Positions 25,560 to 35,158 are shown, counted from the stretch's first letter. The stretch: DNA of 64,000 nucleotides from Shimia biformata (GCF_016888515.1 NZ_JAFEJK010000003.1:62001-126000), one strand, 5' to 3'. Made by a program: numbers and translations. Notes: a model not told the origin generated them from the sequence alone.

Positions 25560-27154
25560 GCATTCTCGAGGTCAAGGACCTGCGCATCGGCTTCCGGCAG
25601 GACGGCAAGATCGTCGACGCGGTGCGCGGCGTCAGCTTCAGTGTCGATCGCGGCGAAACGGTCGCGCTTGTGGGCGAATCCGGCTCGGGCAAATCGGTGA
25701 CCGCTCTGTCGACCGTGTCGCTTCTACCGTCCAGCGCCGAGGTTTCGGGCAGCGTCACCTATGACGGCACCCAGATGATCGGCGCGCCGGAACGCGACCT
25801 GCGCCGCGTGCGTGGCAACGACATCAGCTTCATCTTTCAAGAGCCGATGACATCGCTGAACCCGCTGCACACGATTGAAAAGCAACTGGCCGAAAGCCTT
25901 GCCCTGCACCAGGGGCTAGTGGGCGACGCCGTGCGTGAGCGGATCATCGAACTGCTGACCAAGGTCGGCATCCGCGACGCTGAGTCCCGGCTGGGCGCTT
26001 ATCCGCACCAGCTGTCCGGCGGCCAGCGGCAACGGGTGATGATCGCCATGGCGCTTGCCAACAAGCCCGACGTCCTGATCGCCGACGAACCGACGACCGC
26101 GCTGGACGTCACCATTCAGGCCCAGATCCTCGAATTGCTGGCCGAGTTGAAATCATCCGAAGGCATGGGACTTTTGTTCATCACCCATGACCTTGGCATC
26201 GTGCGTCGCATCGCCGACAAGGTCTGCGTGATGAAAGACGGCGAGATCGTCGAGGCCGGCCCGGTTGCCGACATCTTTGCCAATCCGAAACATCCCTATA
26301 CCCGCAAGCTGTTGTCGGCCCGCGCGGTAGGCGCGCCCGACCCGGTGCCCGCGAACGCGCCCGTGGTGGCCGAAACCGATCACCTCAAGGTCTGGTTCCC
26401 GATCCAGCGCGGCTTCTTCAAGCGCACCGTGGGTCATGTGAAGGCGGTGAACGATGCCACAATCTCGGTCCGCGCCGGGGAAACGCTTGGCATTGTCGGC
26501 GAAAGCGGATCGGGCAAGACCACACTGGCGCTTGCGATCATGCGGCTGATCTCGTCGGAAGGTGGGATCACCTTCGACGGGCAGGATGTTCGGAAATGGT
26601 CGACCCGCGAATTGCGGCGGCTGCGCAAGGACATGCAGATCGTGTTTCAGGACCCGTTCGGCAGCCTCAGCCCACGCATGACCTGCGAACAGATCATCGC
26701 CGAGGGTCTGGGCGTGCATGGCAACCCCGACGGGCGCGACGTGCCGGAACTGGTGGCCGAGGTGATGGTCGAGGTTGGGCTTGATCCGGCCACCATGCAC
26801 CGCTATCCGCACGAGTTTTCCGGCGGTCAGCGACAGCGCATCGCAATCGCCCGCGCCATGATCCTGCGCCCCAAGCTTCTGGTTCTGGACGAGCCGACCT
26901 CGGCACTGGACATGACCGTGCAGGTGCAGATCGTTGACCTTTTGCGCGACCTCCAGCGCAAGTATCAGCTGGCCTATCTTTTCATCAGCCACGACCTGCA
27001 CGTGGTCCGCGCCATGAGCCACAAGATCATGGTGATGAAACAGGGCGACGTGGTCGAAACCGGAGAGGCGCAGGCCCTGTTTGCCGATCCACAGACCGAA
27101 TACACACAAAAGCTTCTTGCCGCGGCCCCCGACCTGATCGAGATCCCGGCCTAG
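25556..27154 (+). CDS. yejF: Peptide ABC transporter duplicated ATPase YejF
   Basis: A 532-aa fusion of two ATPase domains, as in YejF. Walker A motifs are GESGSGKS near residue 41 and GESGSGKT near residue 315; signature LSGGQRQR and FSGGQRQR sequences and Walker B LIADEPT and LVLDEPT are all intact, so both halves should hydrolyse ATP. It ends in a 4-bp overlap with the convergent nuclease-like gene. Confidence 0.95.
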   Translation: MSILEVKDLRIGFRQDGKIVDAVRGVSFSVDRGETVALVGESGSGKSVTALSTVSLLPSSAEVSGSVTYDGTQMIGAPERDLRRVRGNDISFIFQEPMTSLNPLHTIEKQLAESLALHQGLVGDAVRERIIELLTKVGIRDAESRLGAYPHQLSGGQRQRVMIAMALANKPDVLIADEPTTALDVTIQAQILELLAELKSSEGMGLLFITHDLGIVRRIADKVCVMKDGEIVEAGPVADIFANPKHPYTRKLLSARAVGAPDPVPANAPVVAETDHLKVWFPIQRGFFKRTVGHVKAVNDATISVRAGETLGIVGESGSGKTTLALAIMRLISSEGGITFDGQDVRKWSTRELRRLRKDMQIVFQDPFGSLSPRMTCEQIIAEGLGVHGNPDGRDVPELVAEVMVEVGLDPATMHRYPHEFSGGQRQRIAIARAMILRPKLLVLDEPTSALDMTVQVQIVDLLRDLQRKYQLAYLFISHDLHVVRAMSHKIMVMKQGDVVETGEAQALFADPQTEYTQKLLAAAPDLIEIPA

Positions 27155-28077
27155 AAACCCGGAAGATCAATCACCAACAACGCATGGTCGCTGGCATGGG
27201 GGCGATGCTGGCCTACATTCGGCAGGCGAGCGCCCCGGTGCCGCGACGCCTCGTGCCCCATGCCGGTCCGCACCACCTCTGGGATGGCGTCGGGGCAGGC
27301 AGAGGCCAGCGCGGGTGAGGCCAGCATGACATCTGGTTGTCCGTACCGACCGGAATGGGGGTCGTGATAGGTCCAGCGGTCCCCAGATGGGCGTCGCGCC
27401 ATCAGATCGACCGAGAAGGGCGGGCGAACCGGGGAATCGGCGGGTCGCGCCTTGGATCGGGGCGCGTTCAGGTCGCCGGTGATGATCCAATGCGCGGTGG
27501 CCGGGTCGCGGAAGCGCTGTTCGATCAGGGCGCGCAACGCAACAGCCTCGAAATGGCGCACAGTCCGGGTGATCACCGGATCGGGATAGGGTGCCTTGAA
27601 ATGACAGTTGAACACCGTCAGGCCGCGAAAGGCGACTTCCAAACAGTCACGGCGAAAGATTGGTTGCGCGGGATCCATGCCCTGTGGGGTCGCCAACCCC
27701 AGATCACCTGCGCGCAATCCGGCGTGGCTGGTCACCGCTACAGGTTCGATGCGGCACAGCATGGCCACGTCCAGGCCACGCCCGTCATTCCCCGGCAGGC
27801 AGTAGCGGAATGGATAGGGTGCGACACCCGAGGTACGCAATTCGGTGTCGTGGAAGTGATCCAGCGTGCTGGCGTCGAACACCTCTTGCAGCGCAATCAC
27901 GTCGGGATTTGCCGCTGCGATGACTTTTGCGGTTAACGCACGGTCATAGCTGTCCAGCAATGTTGCCGGGCCAGTGTCATCCAGCGGTGAATCGCGGTCG
28001 CGCGCGCCATCAAGCGATACCGCGCCGGGGGTCCGGCGCAGCCGCATATTCTGAACGTTGAACGTTGCCAGTCGCAT
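27151..28077 (-). CDS. Endonuclease/exonuclease/phosphatase family protein
   Basis: A 308-aa metal-dependent hydrolase of the DNase I-like fold. Motifs in order are LATFNVQNM, the ALQEV glutamate, NCHFKAPYPD, the GDLNAPRSKA active-site aspartate/asparagine and the terminal SDHALLVIDL histidine. It has no signal peptide. Members range from nucleases to phospholipid phosphatases and the substrate is not evident. The ATG at 28077 is chosen over a TTG 12 bp upstream. Confidence 0.82.
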   Translation of the reverse strand: MRLATFNVQNMRLRRTPGAVSLDGARDRDSPLDDTGPATLLDSYDRALTAKVIAAANPDVIALQEVFDASTLDHFHDTELRTSGVAPYPFRYCLPGNDGRGLDVAMLCRIEPVAVTSHAGLRAGDLGLATPQGMDPAQPIFRRDCLEVAFRGLTVFNCHFKAPYPDPVITRTVRHFEAVALRALIEQRFRDPATAHWIITGDLNAPRSKARPADSPVRPPFSVDLMARRPSGDRWTYHDPHSGRYGQPDVMLASPALASACPDAIPEVVRTGMGHEASRHRGARLPNVGQHRPHASDHALLVIDLPGF

Positions 28078-28109
28078 TTCGAAGGGCAAAGCCCATCATG
28101 TTACCGCGC

Positions 28110-29465
28110 TCAGATTGCCGAGGAATGCCCCGCCTTGTCGAGGTCATAGGCATCCAGCGCCCGTGCCATCATCCGGGTCAGGGGACGGGCATCGGCCGGG
28201 ATGTAAAGCCCGCGATCGGTGATCCGCACCATGCCGGGGAACTGTTCGGCCACCCGGTTGTAATAGCCGCCAAGCGCATCGGCCGAGACGTCGAACTCGG
28301 CGCGCATGTCCTCGGTCCTGATCTCGAAATCGCACATCAGCATCTCGATCAGGCGGCCGCGCAGCTTGTCCTCGGCGCTGAAGGCGTGTCCGCGGCTGGT
28401 GGTGAACTTGCCGTCGCGCACTTTGCCCTGATAGGCCGAGGTCGCGGGCGCGTTCTGCGCATAGCCCTGCGGGAAGCGCGAGATCGACGAGGCGCCGAGC
28501 CCGATCAGCACGTCGGCAGTGTCGTCTGTATAGCCTTGGAAATTGCGCCGCAGCGTGCCGTTCTTCTGCGCAATCGACAGACCGTCGGTCGGCACCGCGA
28601 AATGGTCGATCCCGATCTCGTCGTAATTGTCCCACATGAACAGTTTGCGGGCGGTTTCGAACAGGTCGAGCCGTTCTTGTGGTGTAGGCAGCGCGTCTGA
28701 TGGGATCATCTGCTGGCGCTTGGCCATCCATGGCACATGGGCATAGCCATAAAGCGCAACACGGTCCGGCGACAGCGACAACAGCTTCTGAACCGATTCC
28801 GTGATTCGGGCCTGGCTCTGGTGCGGCAGGCCATAGAGAATGTCCGCATTAAGCGATTTTACGCCATGTGCACGAATGGCTTCGGCGGCGTCACGGGTGA
28901 CGTCATAGCCCTGGATCCGGCCAATGGTTTTCTGGATCTCGTCGTCGAAATCCTGCACCCCGATCGAGGCCCGGTTCATGCCCGCTGCAGCCAGCGCCGA
29001 CAGGCGTGCATCGTCGATCTCATTCGGGTCGATCTCGACCGAAAACTCGCCATCCTCGGCCATCGGCGCGACGTCGAAAACCGCCCCGGCCAGATCGGTC
29101 ATCATACCCGCTTCCAGCAGAGTCGGCGTGCCGCCGCCCCAATGCAGTCGGGACAGCGTGACCCCTTCGGGCAAATGTCGGGCCAGCATTGCCAGCTCGG
29201 TTTTCAGGGTCTCGACATAGGCTGCAACGGGCGACGCGCTGGACGTGCCCTGCGTGCGGCAGGCGCAGAACCAGCACAGGCGCCGGCAGAAGGGCACATG
29301 CAGGTAAAGCGAGATTTGCGAGCCCGGTCGAATCGCTTCGATCCAGCTCTGGAACAGGTCGGGCGTGACGTCATTCTTGAAGTGCGGAGCCGTCGGATAA
29401 GACGTGTAGCGCGGCACTTTTGCGTCAAACAGTCCGAGTTTTGCCAATTGGGTTTTCGTTGTCAT
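28110..29465 (-). CDS. hemN: Oxygen-independent coproporphyrinogen III oxidase
   Basis: A 451-aa radical SAM enzyme that converts coproporphyrinogen III to protoporphyrinogen IX without oxygen. The N-terminal VPRYTSYPTAPHF motif and the iron-sulfur cysteines C60, C64, C67 plus the extra HemN cysteine C69 (CRRLCWFCAC) show this is HemN and not HemW. The GGGTPT SAM motif follows. The start MTTKTQLAKL is only 37 bp from the FNR box shared with fnrL, which predicts oxygen control. hemF in this window encodes the aerobic counterpart. Confidence 0.95.
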   Translation of the reverse strand: MTTKTQLAKLGLFDAKVPRYTSYPTAPHFKNDVTPDLFQSWIEAIRPGSQISLYLHVPFCRRLCWFCACRTQGTSSASPVAAYVETLKTELAMLARHLPEGVTLSRLHWGGGTPTLLEAGMMTDLAGAVFDVAPMAEDGEFSVEIDPNEIDDARLSALAAAGMNRASIGVQDFDDEIQKTIGRIQGYDVTRDAAEAIRAHGVKSLNADILYGLPHQSQARITESVQKLLSLSPDRVALYGYAHVPWMAKRQQMIPSDALPTPQERLDLFETARKLFMWDNYDEIGIDHFAVPTDGLSIAQKNGTLRRNFQGYTDDTADVLIGLGASSISRFPQGYAQNAPATSAYQGKVRDGKFTTSRGHAFSAEDKLRGRLIEMLMCDFEIRTEDMRAEFDVSADALGGYYNRVAEQFPGMVRITDRGLYIPADARPLTRMMARALDAYDLDKAGHSSAI

Positions 29466-29501
29466 GAAAATCAGCTTTAATGCCGACTGGACCGTCACAC
29501 A

Positions 29502-29515
29502 TTGACGCAGATCAA
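29502..29515. promoter_or_regulatory. FNR box between hemN and fnrL
   Basis: TTGACGCAGATCAA matches the FNR/FnrL consensus TTGAT-N4-ATCAA with one mismatch. Its centre is 20 bp upstream of the fnrL ATG and 43 bp upstream of the hemN ATG. For hemN this is close to the activating -41.5 geometry; for fnrL it would overlap the promoter, suggesting autorepression. Confidence 0.85.
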
Positions 29516-29528
29516 GCGCGAACCACGA

Positions 29529-30275
29529 ATGCTTAATGATATTTCAGTTTCCGCCCCCATTGAATGTGAGGGGTGCCCCATTCGACACCGTGCCGTTTGT
29601 GCCCGTTGCGATTCGGAAGAACTCACCCGGCTGGAGGAGATCAAGTACTACCGCAGTTTTGAGGCCGGGCAGACCGTGATCTGGTCGGGCGACAAGATGG
29701 AGTTCGTCGGATCGGTTGTCAGCGGCATTGCCACCCTCAGCCAGACGATGGAGGACGGGCGTACCCAGATGGTGGGTCTGCTGCTTCCCAGCGACTTCGT
29801 CGGTCGTCCGGGGCGCGATGGCGCGGCCTATAACGTGACCGCAACCACCGACCTGATGATGTGCTGTTTCCGCAAGAAGCCGTTTGAGCAATTGATGAGC
29901 GAAACGCCCCACATCGCCCAGCGCCTGCTGGAAATGACGCTGGACGAACTGGATGCCGCCCGCGAATGGATGCTGGTCCTGGGCCGCAAGACCGCACGCG
30001 AGAAAATCGCCAGCCTTCTGTCGATCATTGCGCGGCGCGATGCCTCGATCAATTCCAACGGGACCGCCGGGCCGATTGTCTTCGACCTGCCGCTGACCCG
30101 CGAGGCAATGGCGGATTATCTTGGTCTGACACTTGAAACCGTTAGCCGGCAAATGTCGGCGCTGAAACGGGACGGGGTTATCGAACTTGAGGGAAAACGC
30201 CACGTGACCGTGCCGGATTACCCGCGCCTTCTGGAAGAGGCCGGCGACGACAGTGACGGCGGCCTGATGGCCTGA
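29529..30275 (+). CDS. fnrL: Oxygen-sensing Crp/Fnr regulator FnrL
   Basis: A 248-aa FNR-type activator. The N-terminal cysteine cluster C13, C16, C24, C27 (CEGCPIRHRAVCARC) and central C112/C113 supply ligands for a [4Fe-4S] sensor. A cAMP-like domain and dimer helix follow. The HTH carries ExxSR (E203, S206, R207), the FNR-specific recognition motif for TTGAT half-sites. The ATG at 29529 is preferred; a TTG nine codons upstream lies exactly in the FNR box and is unlikely to be the start. It is expected to control hemN, ccoNOQP and ccoGHIS. Confidence 0.96.
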   Translation: MLNDISVSAPIECEGCPIRHRAVCARCDSEELTRLEEIKYYRSFEAGQTVIWSGDKMEFVGSVVSGIATLSQTMEDGRTQMVGLLLPSDFVGRPGRDGAAYNVTATTDLMMCCFRKKPFEQLMSETPHIAQRLLEMTLDELDAAREWMLVLGRKTAREKIASLLSIIARRDASINSNGTAGPIVFDLPLTREAMADYLGLTLETVSRQMSALKRDGVIELEGKRHVTVPDYPRLLEEAGDDSDGGLMA

Positions 30276-30302
30276 GGCCGGCCGGCGGACAGTCAAAGTA
30301 AC

Positions 30303-30328
30303 AAAGCGGGCCATTGGCCCGCTTTTTT
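30303..30328 (+). terminator. Intrinsic terminator of fnrL
   Basis: GCGGGCC (30306-30312) and GGCCCGC (30316-30322) with a 3-nt loop and a seven-base T-run, between convergent fnrL and usp. Confidence 0.92.
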
Positions 30329-30346
30329 GCTTCTAGGGGTATCGTT

Positions 30347-31186
30347 CTAGTGCGCCATGAAGACCGGGATACTGGCTTGTTCCAGCATGTTGCGCGTGGC
30401 GCCGCCCAGTATCGCCTCCCGGAAACGCGAATGGCCATAGGCCCCCATCACCACAAGGTCGGATTCCGTGTCACGGGCGTGGCGCATCAACACGTCGCTG
30501 ACACGCGGCAGGGTCTTGGACAGAACGTCGATCTCGACCCGGACGCCGTGGCGGGCCAGAAACTGTGACAACTGCCCGCCGGGATCCGAGCGGTTAGGAC
30601 CGTGAGTCGGCGGATCGATGACCACCACCCGGACCTTGTCCGCAGCGGTCAGGAATGGCATTGCCGCACGCACGGCGTTCAGCGCCTCGGCGCTTTCATT
30701 CCAGCCGATGATGATTTCCTTGAAGTCGGTTTTGGGCTCGGCCTTGTCCGGCACCACTAGGACCGGGGCCTGACCTTCGAACAGTGCGGCTTCGATTGTC
30801 GGCTCAAGCTCGGCGCCATGTTCGGCCCCATAGGGTTTGGGCAGGACAACAAGATCGGAAAATCGCGCCCGCGCCGCCACGTGGCGGGTGATGTCGGCGA
30901 TCTGGGCCACACCGGACTCCGTTCCCCAGCGAATTCCGCTGGGGGACAGAATGTCACGGGCGCGGGATTCGAGCTCTTTTGACTCCTGCTGTGCGCGGGT
31001 CAGTGTTTCCTGCAGGATCATCGCATTTGCCCCGGCATAGTAATAGCCGGTCTGACTGCGGTCCACGCCAAGACACAGCGCATCAAAATGGGCATCCAGC
31101 GCGCGGGACAGGGCGATGCCCTGAGCCAGCGGGCCGTCCACCAAATCCGGGTCAGTCAGAATTGTGAGCAGGGATTTAAAAGCCAT
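30347..31186 (-). CDS. Universal stress protein family
   Basis: A 279-aa protein with two Usp-like halves. The second half ends with the nucleotide-binding signature VVMGAYGHSRFREAILGGAT. Usp proteins accumulate under growth arrest or low oxygen. It is divergent from ccoN with an FNR box in between, so anaerobic induction is plausible. No transmembrane segment is seen. Confidence 0.88.
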   Translation of the reverse strand: MAFKSLLTILTDPDLVDGPLAQGIALSRALDAHFDALCLGVDRSQTGYYYAGANAMILQETLTRAQQESKELESRARDILSPSGIRWGTESGVAQIADITRHVAARARFSDLVVLPKPYGAEHGAELEPTIEAALFEGQAPVLVVPDKAEPKTDFKEIIIGWNESAEALNAVRAAMPFLTAADKVRVVVIDPPTHGPNRSDPGGQLSQFLARHGVRVEIDVLSKTLPRVSDVLMRHARDTESDLVVMGAYGHSRFREAILGGATRNMLEQASIPVFMAH

Positions 31187-31275
31187 CTCAATCTCCGGGA
31201 TACCGTCAGGGCAGGATGGACAGAGCGCCGCCCTGCCGTATTATTTGATTTGGAAACATTTGACGAAGACGCGCT

Positions 31276-31289
31276 TTGATGCAGATCAA
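31276..31289. promoter_or_regulatory. Perfect FNR box between usp and ccoN
   Basis: TTGATGCAGATCAA is a full match to TTGAT-N4-ATCAA. Its centre lies 100 bp before the ccoN ATG and 96 bp before the usp ATG, so it may serve one or both divergent genes. Confidence 0.92.
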
Positions 31290-31382
31290 GGCATATTAAT
31301 TGCTGCGAATGCAAAACGCTGAACAGTCTAACCACCGGATCACTAAAAACGAATCCGATCCGGCAAGACGAAGGGACGCAAA

Positions 31383-32984
31383 ATGGTTAATTATATCAAG
31401 CTGATCGCGCTTGGTCTCATCACGCTTTTCGCGATGATGGCGGCCAACTATGCGCGCGATCTGGCCTATATGGTTCACGCCCTCATTATCGTGGGCGTGT
31501 CTGGTGGGCTGTTTATCTACACATTGCGGAACGTGGGCACCAAGGTGACGCATCCGCAGGACGAATACATGGACGATGTGATCCGTGCCGGTGTCATCGC
31601 AACCTCTTTCTGGGGTGTTGTCGGTTTCCTGGCCGGTGTGTTCATCGCCTTCCAGCTGGCCTTTCCGGTACTGAACTTCGAGTGGGCTCAGGGCTTTGCC
31701 AACTTTGGCCGCCTGCGTCCCCTGCATACCTCGGCGGTGATCTTCGCCTTTGGCGGCAACGCGCTGATTGCGACGTCGTTCTATATCGTGCAGCGCACCT
31801 GCGCCGCGCGTCTTTGGGGCGGCAACCTGGCGTGGTTCGTGTTCTGGGGTTACCAGCTGTTCATCGTTCTGGCCGCAACCGGCTATGTTCTGGGCGGCAC
31901 CCAATCCAAGGAATACGCTGAACCCGAGTGGTATGTGGACCTGTGGCTGACCGTTGTCTGGGTGGCTTACCTGGCGGTCTTCCTCGGCACGATCATCAAG
32001 CGGAAAGAGCCTCACATCTACGTGGCAAACTGGTTCTTCCTGTCGTTCATCGTCACCGTGGCGATGCTGCACCTGGTCAACAACATGACCATCCCGGTCA
32101 GCATCTGGGGTTCGAAATCGGTGATTGTCTGGGCCGGTGTGCAGGACGCCATGACGCAATGGTGGTATGGCCACAACGCTGTGGGCTTCTTCCTGACCGC
32201 GGGCTTCCTGGGCATGATGTACTATTTCATCCCGAAACAGGCTGAACGTCCGGTGTTTTCCTACAAGCTGTCGATCATCCACTTCTGGGCGCTGATCTTC
32301 ATCTACATCTGGGCTGGTCCGCACCACCTGCACTATACCGCGCTGCCTGACTGGGCCTCGACCCTTGGCATGGTGTTCTCGGTCGTGCTTTGGATGCCGT
32401 CCTGGGGTGGCATGATCAACGGCCTGATGACGCTTTCGGGCGCATGGGACAAACTGCGCACCGACCCGGTGATCCGCATGATGGTGATCTCGGTTGGTTT
32501 CTACGGCATGTCGACCTTCGAAGGTCCGATGATGTCGATCCGCGCGGTGAACTCGCTGTCGCACTACACCGACTGGACCATCGGTCACGTTCATTCCGGC
32601 GCGCTTGGATGGAACGGCATGATCACCTTCGGCGCGCTTTACTACCTCGTGCCTGTCCTGTGGAAACGCGAACGTCTCTACTCGCTGTCGCTGGTCAGCT
32701 GGCACTTCTGGCTCGCCACGATCGGCATCGTGCTTTACGCCGCGTCGATGTGGGTGACCGGCATCATGGAAGGTCTGATGTGGCGTGAGGTGGATGCAAA
32801 CGGTTTCCTCGTGAACTCGTTCGCCGACACCGTGGCTGCAAAGCTTCCGATGTATGTGGTGCGCGGTCTGGGTGGACTTATGTTCCTCGCTGGCGCCGTG
32901 ATCATGTGCTACAACCTGTGGATGACTGTCAGAAAGGCGCCGGCCAAAGAAGCCAGCCTTACTGTCGCAGTCCCGGCTGAATAA
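31383..32984 (+). CDS. ccoN: cbb3-type cytochrome c oxidase subunit I
   Basis: A 533-aa catalytic subunit with about twelve membrane helices holding low-spin heme b, high-spin heme b3 and CuB. Histidine-bearing helices are visible, for example [43 protein letters not shown] and [16 protein letters not shown]. Length is typical. This oxidase has very high oxygen affinity and supports microaerobic respiration. An AAGGGA site precedes the ATG; it starts ccoNOQP. Confidence 0.98.
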   Translation: MVNYIKLIALGLITLFAMMAANYARDLAYMVHALIIVGVSGGLFIYTLRNVGTKVTHPQDEYMDDVIRAGVIATSFWGVVGFLAGVFIAFQLAFPVLNFEWAQGFANFGRLRPLHTSAVIFAFGGNALIATSFYIVQRTCAARLWGGNLAWFVFWGYQLFIVLAATGYVLGGTQSKEYAEPEWYVDLWLTVVWVAYLAVFLGTIIKRKEPHIYVANWFFLSFIVTVAMLHLVNNMTIPVSIWGSKSVIVWAGVQDAMTQWWYGHNAVGFFLTAGFLGMMYYFIPKQAERPVFSYKLSIIHFWALIFIYIWAGPHHLHYTALPDWASTLGMVFSVVLWMPSWGGMINGLMTLSGAWDKLRTDPVIRMMVISVGFYGMSTFEGPMMSIRAVNSLSHYTDWTIGHVHSGALGWNGMITFGALYYLVPVLWKRERLYSLSLVSWHFWLATIGIVLYAASMWVTGIMEGLMWREVDANGFLVNSFADTVAAKLPMYVVRGLGGLMFLAGAVIMCYNLWMTVRKAPAKEASLTVAVPAE

Positions 32985-32998
32985 GGAGGGCCGGAGCA

Positions 32999-33727
32999 AT
33001 GGCAATTCTCGACAAACATAAAATCCTCGAGACCAACGCGACCCTCCTGCTGATCTTCAGCTTCCTGGTCGTCACCATCGGGGGCATCGTTCAACTGGTT
33101 CCGCTGTTCTACCTTGAGAACACGATCGAGGATGTAGAGGGCATGCGCCCCTACACCCCGCTCGAAATGGCGGGCCGTGAGGTCTACATCCGCGAAGGCT
33201 GCTACGTGTGCCACAGCCAGATGATCCGCCCCATGCGGGACGAGGTCGAACGCTATGGCCACTACTCGCTGGCAGCCGAGTCCAAGTATGACCACCCGTT
33301 CCAGTGGGGGTCGAAACGAACCGGTCCCGACCTCGCCCGTGTGGGTGGCCGCTACTCGGATGACTGGCACCTGGACCACCTGCGCGATCCGCAGTCGGTT
33401 GTCCCGGAATCGATCATGCCGAAATACGGCTATCTCGAGCGCAAGAAGATCGACGGCAAGTATATTGGTGACCTGATGGCGACCAATGCGCTTGTTGGCG
33501 TTCCCTATACCGACGAGATGATTGAAAACGCACAGGCCGACTTCGCCGCACAAGCCGATCCCGACAGCGACTATGACGGGCTGCTTGAGCGCTATGGCGA
33601 CAAGGTCAACGTGCGCAACTTCGATGGTCAGCCGGGTATCTCGGAAATGGATGCGCTGATCGCTTACCTTCAGATGTTGGGCACGCTTGTCGATTTCTCG
33701 ACCTTCACGCCTGACGCGTCGCGGTAA
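32999..33727 (+). CDS. ccoO: cbb3-type oxidase subunit II (monoheme cytochrome c)
   Basis: A 242-aa subunit with an N-terminal membrane anchor ([22 protein letters not shown]) and a single heme c at C68, C71, H72 (CYVCH) within the hallmark [18 protein letters not shown]. It passes electrons from CcoP to CcoN. The gene is 14 bp after ccoN with an AAGGAGG site. Confidence 0.98.
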   Translation: MAILDKHKILETNATLLLIFSFLVVTIGGIVQLVPLFYLENTIEDVEGMRPYTPLEMAGREVYIREGCYVCHSQMIRPMRDEVERYGHYSLAAESKYDHPFQWGSKRTGPDLARVGGRYSDDWHLDHLRDPQSVVPESIMPKYGYLERKKIDGKYIGDLMATNALVGVPYTDEMIENAQADFAAQADPDSDYDGLLERYGDKVNVRNFDGQPGISEMDALIAYLQMLGTLVDFSTFTPDASR

Positions 33728-33738
33728 GGAGGGACATC

Positions 33739-33924
33739 ATGGAAACATATTCCTTCCTGCGTGAATTCGCTGACAGCTGGATGTTGTTGTTCCTGTTCTG
33801 CTTCTTCATCGGAATCATCTTCTGGGTGTTCCGTCCGGGGGCAAGCAAGGAATACCGCGATACCGCGGACATCCCGTTCCGGCACGAAGACAAACCCGCC
33901 ACGGACAAGGAGGCGAGGACATGA
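33739..33924 (+). CDS. ccoQ: cbb3-type oxidase subunit IV
   Basis: A 61-aa single-span subunit (WMLLFLFCFFIGIIFWVF) with the usual N-terminal METYSFLREFADSW. CcoQ protects or stabilises the oxidase and its interaction with CcoP. It is preceded by AAGGAGGG and overlaps ccoP by 4 bp (ATGA). Confidence 0.93.
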   Translation: METYSFLREFADSWMLLFLFCFFIGIIFWVFRPGASKEYRDTADIPFRHEDKPATDKEART

Positions 33925-34796
33925 GCGACGACAAGAAGAACCCGGATCCGTCTTTCGACTATGAAACCACCGGTCACGAGTGGGACGGCATCCACGAATA
34001 CAACAAACCGCTTCCGCGCTGGTGGCTGTGGACCTTCTATGCGACCATCGTCTGGGGCATCGGCTATACCATTGCCTATCCGGCGTGGCCGATGATCAAC
34101 TCGGCAACGGCCGGTGTGCTGGGCTATTCGACGCGGGCTGAAGTTGCGGCGGACATCGCTGCGGTGGAAGCGGCCAACGCGCCGATCAACGCCAAGCTGG
34201 AAGCCGCCGAACTGACCGCGATTGCCGGCGACGCCGAACTGGGCGGTTATGCGACCTCGGCCGGGGCCGCGGTGTTCAAGACCTGGTGCGCCCAGTGTCA
34301 CGGCTCGGGGGCTGCCGGTGCGGTTGGCTATCCGAACCTTCTGGACAACGACTGGCTCTGGGGTGGTGACATCGAGAATATCTATCTCACCATCAAGCAC
34401 GGCATCCGCAACGAAGAGGATGACGATGCGCGCTACTCCGAGATGCCAGCCTTTGGCCGCGACGAGTTGTTGGAGAAAGACCAGATCGACGCGGTGGTCA
34501 ACTACGTGATGTCTCTGTCGGGTGATCCCGTCGACGCATCGCTGGTGGCCGCTGGTCAGGAAGTCTATGTCGAGAACTGCGAAGCCTGCCACATGGAGGA
34601 CGGCTCGGGTGACCGCGCGCAGGGCGCACCGAACCTGACCGACGCGATCTGGCTGTTTGGCGGTGACTACGACTCGATTTACGAGACGGTCTACAACAGC
34701 CGCTATGGTGTCATGCCCGCCTGGGGCAAGCGTCTGAGCGAAGCAGAAGTGCGCGCCGTTGCGTCCTATGTCCATCAGCTTGGTGGCGGCGAATAA
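33921..34796 (+). CDS. ccoP: cbb3-type oxidase subunit III (diheme cytochrome c)
   Basis: A 291-aa subunit with one N-terminal membrane helix (WWLWTFYATIVWGIGYTIAY) and two c-type hemes at C123/C126/H127 (CAQCH) and C220/C223/H224 (CEACH). It receives electrons from soluble or membrane cytochrome c. The typical DGIHEYNKPLPRWWLWTFY start is present. A strong terminator follows 26 bp downstream. Confidence 0.98.
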   Translation: MSDDKKNPDPSFDYETTGHEWDGIHEYNKPLPRWWLWTFYATIVWGIGYTIAYPAWPMINSATAGVLGYSTRAEVAADIAAVEAANAPINAKLEAAELTAIAGDAELGGYATSAGAAVFKTWCAQCHGSGAAGAVGYPNLLDNDWLWGGDIENIYLTIKHGIRNEEDDDARYSEMPAFGRDELLEKDQIDAVVNYVMSLSGDPVDASLVAAGQEVYVENCEACHMEDGSGDRAQGAPNLTDAIWLFGGDYDSIYETVYNSRYGVMPAWGKRLSEAEVRAVASYVHQLGGGE

Positions 34797-34818
34797 GCGC
34801 CAGAAACACGAAAAACAG

Positions 34819-34849
34819 ACAAAACCGGCCTTTCGGGGCCGGTTTTTTT
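34819..34849 (+). terminator. Intrinsic terminator of ccoNOQP
   Basis: AAAACCGGCC (34821-34830) pairs with GGCCGGTTTT (34837-34846) around a 6-nt loop, within a seven-base T-run. Confidence 0.93.
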
Positions 34850-34867
34850 GTCCCCGACAAGGTGCAA

Positions 34868-34881
34868 TTGATCTTAGTCAA
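34868..34881 (+). promoter_or_regulatory. FNR box downstream of ccoP
   Basis: TTGATCTTAGTCAA has one perfect half and one half with a single mismatch. It lies past the ccoP terminator and 350 bp before ccoG, too far for the usual activation of ccoG. A -10-like CATGGT at 34904-34909 and a start near 34916 would place its centre at -41.5, the class II position. Confidence 0.75.
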
Positions 34882-34915
34882 GTGCGCTTCGGTTCGAATC
34901 AGGCATGGTCGGGAC

Positions 34916-35030
34916 AAGAGCGGCAGAGATGCCGCCCACATTATCCCGAACTGAAATACCGACGGTTTGGGTGTCAGGCGCTGGCTTTCCGTCCTGTTCG
35001 CGCGTTTCCTGGAAAGCCGGCGCCTTTTTC
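34916..35030 (+). ncRNA. Candidate FNR-controlled small RNA between ccoP and ccoG
   Basis: A region of about 115 nt without a credible protein gene folds into three consecutive hairpins. Stem 1 is GCGGCA (34920-34925) / TGCCGC (34930-34935) closed by a GAGA (GNRA-type) loop. Stem 2 is CCCGAAC (34945-34951) / GTTTGGG (34965-34971), 7 bp with one G-U. Stem 3 is a 14-bp helix, 34977-34990 with 35011-35024 (one G-U), followed by TTTTT at 35025-35029, i.e. an intrinsic terminator. The 20-nt loop of stem 3 ends TTTCCT, which could pair with AGGAAA-type ribosome sites. Between its own FNR box and its own terminator this looks like an independent transcription unit. The start site is predicted from FNR geometry. 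Targets unknown. Confidence 0.55.
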
Positions 35031-35158
35031 ATTAATATCAAATACATCTTTTCTGCCAAGCCAGGTGTGACAATCCCTCGCGCGACGCTAAGTCAGATGG
35101 TGGAAGGTGTCGAAACACGCAATAACACATGCGGAATTTCGAATGAGATTTCAGCCAA

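Noticed and set aside
29502-29528. TTG start for fnrL nine codons upstream
   Set aside because: The codon lies in the FNR box and the extra residues are not part of the FnrL N-terminus.
31296-33005. 569-codon open frame on the minus strand opposite ccoN
   Set aside because: Antisense to a core oxidase subunit; the H/R/E/Q-rich translation has no fold signature.
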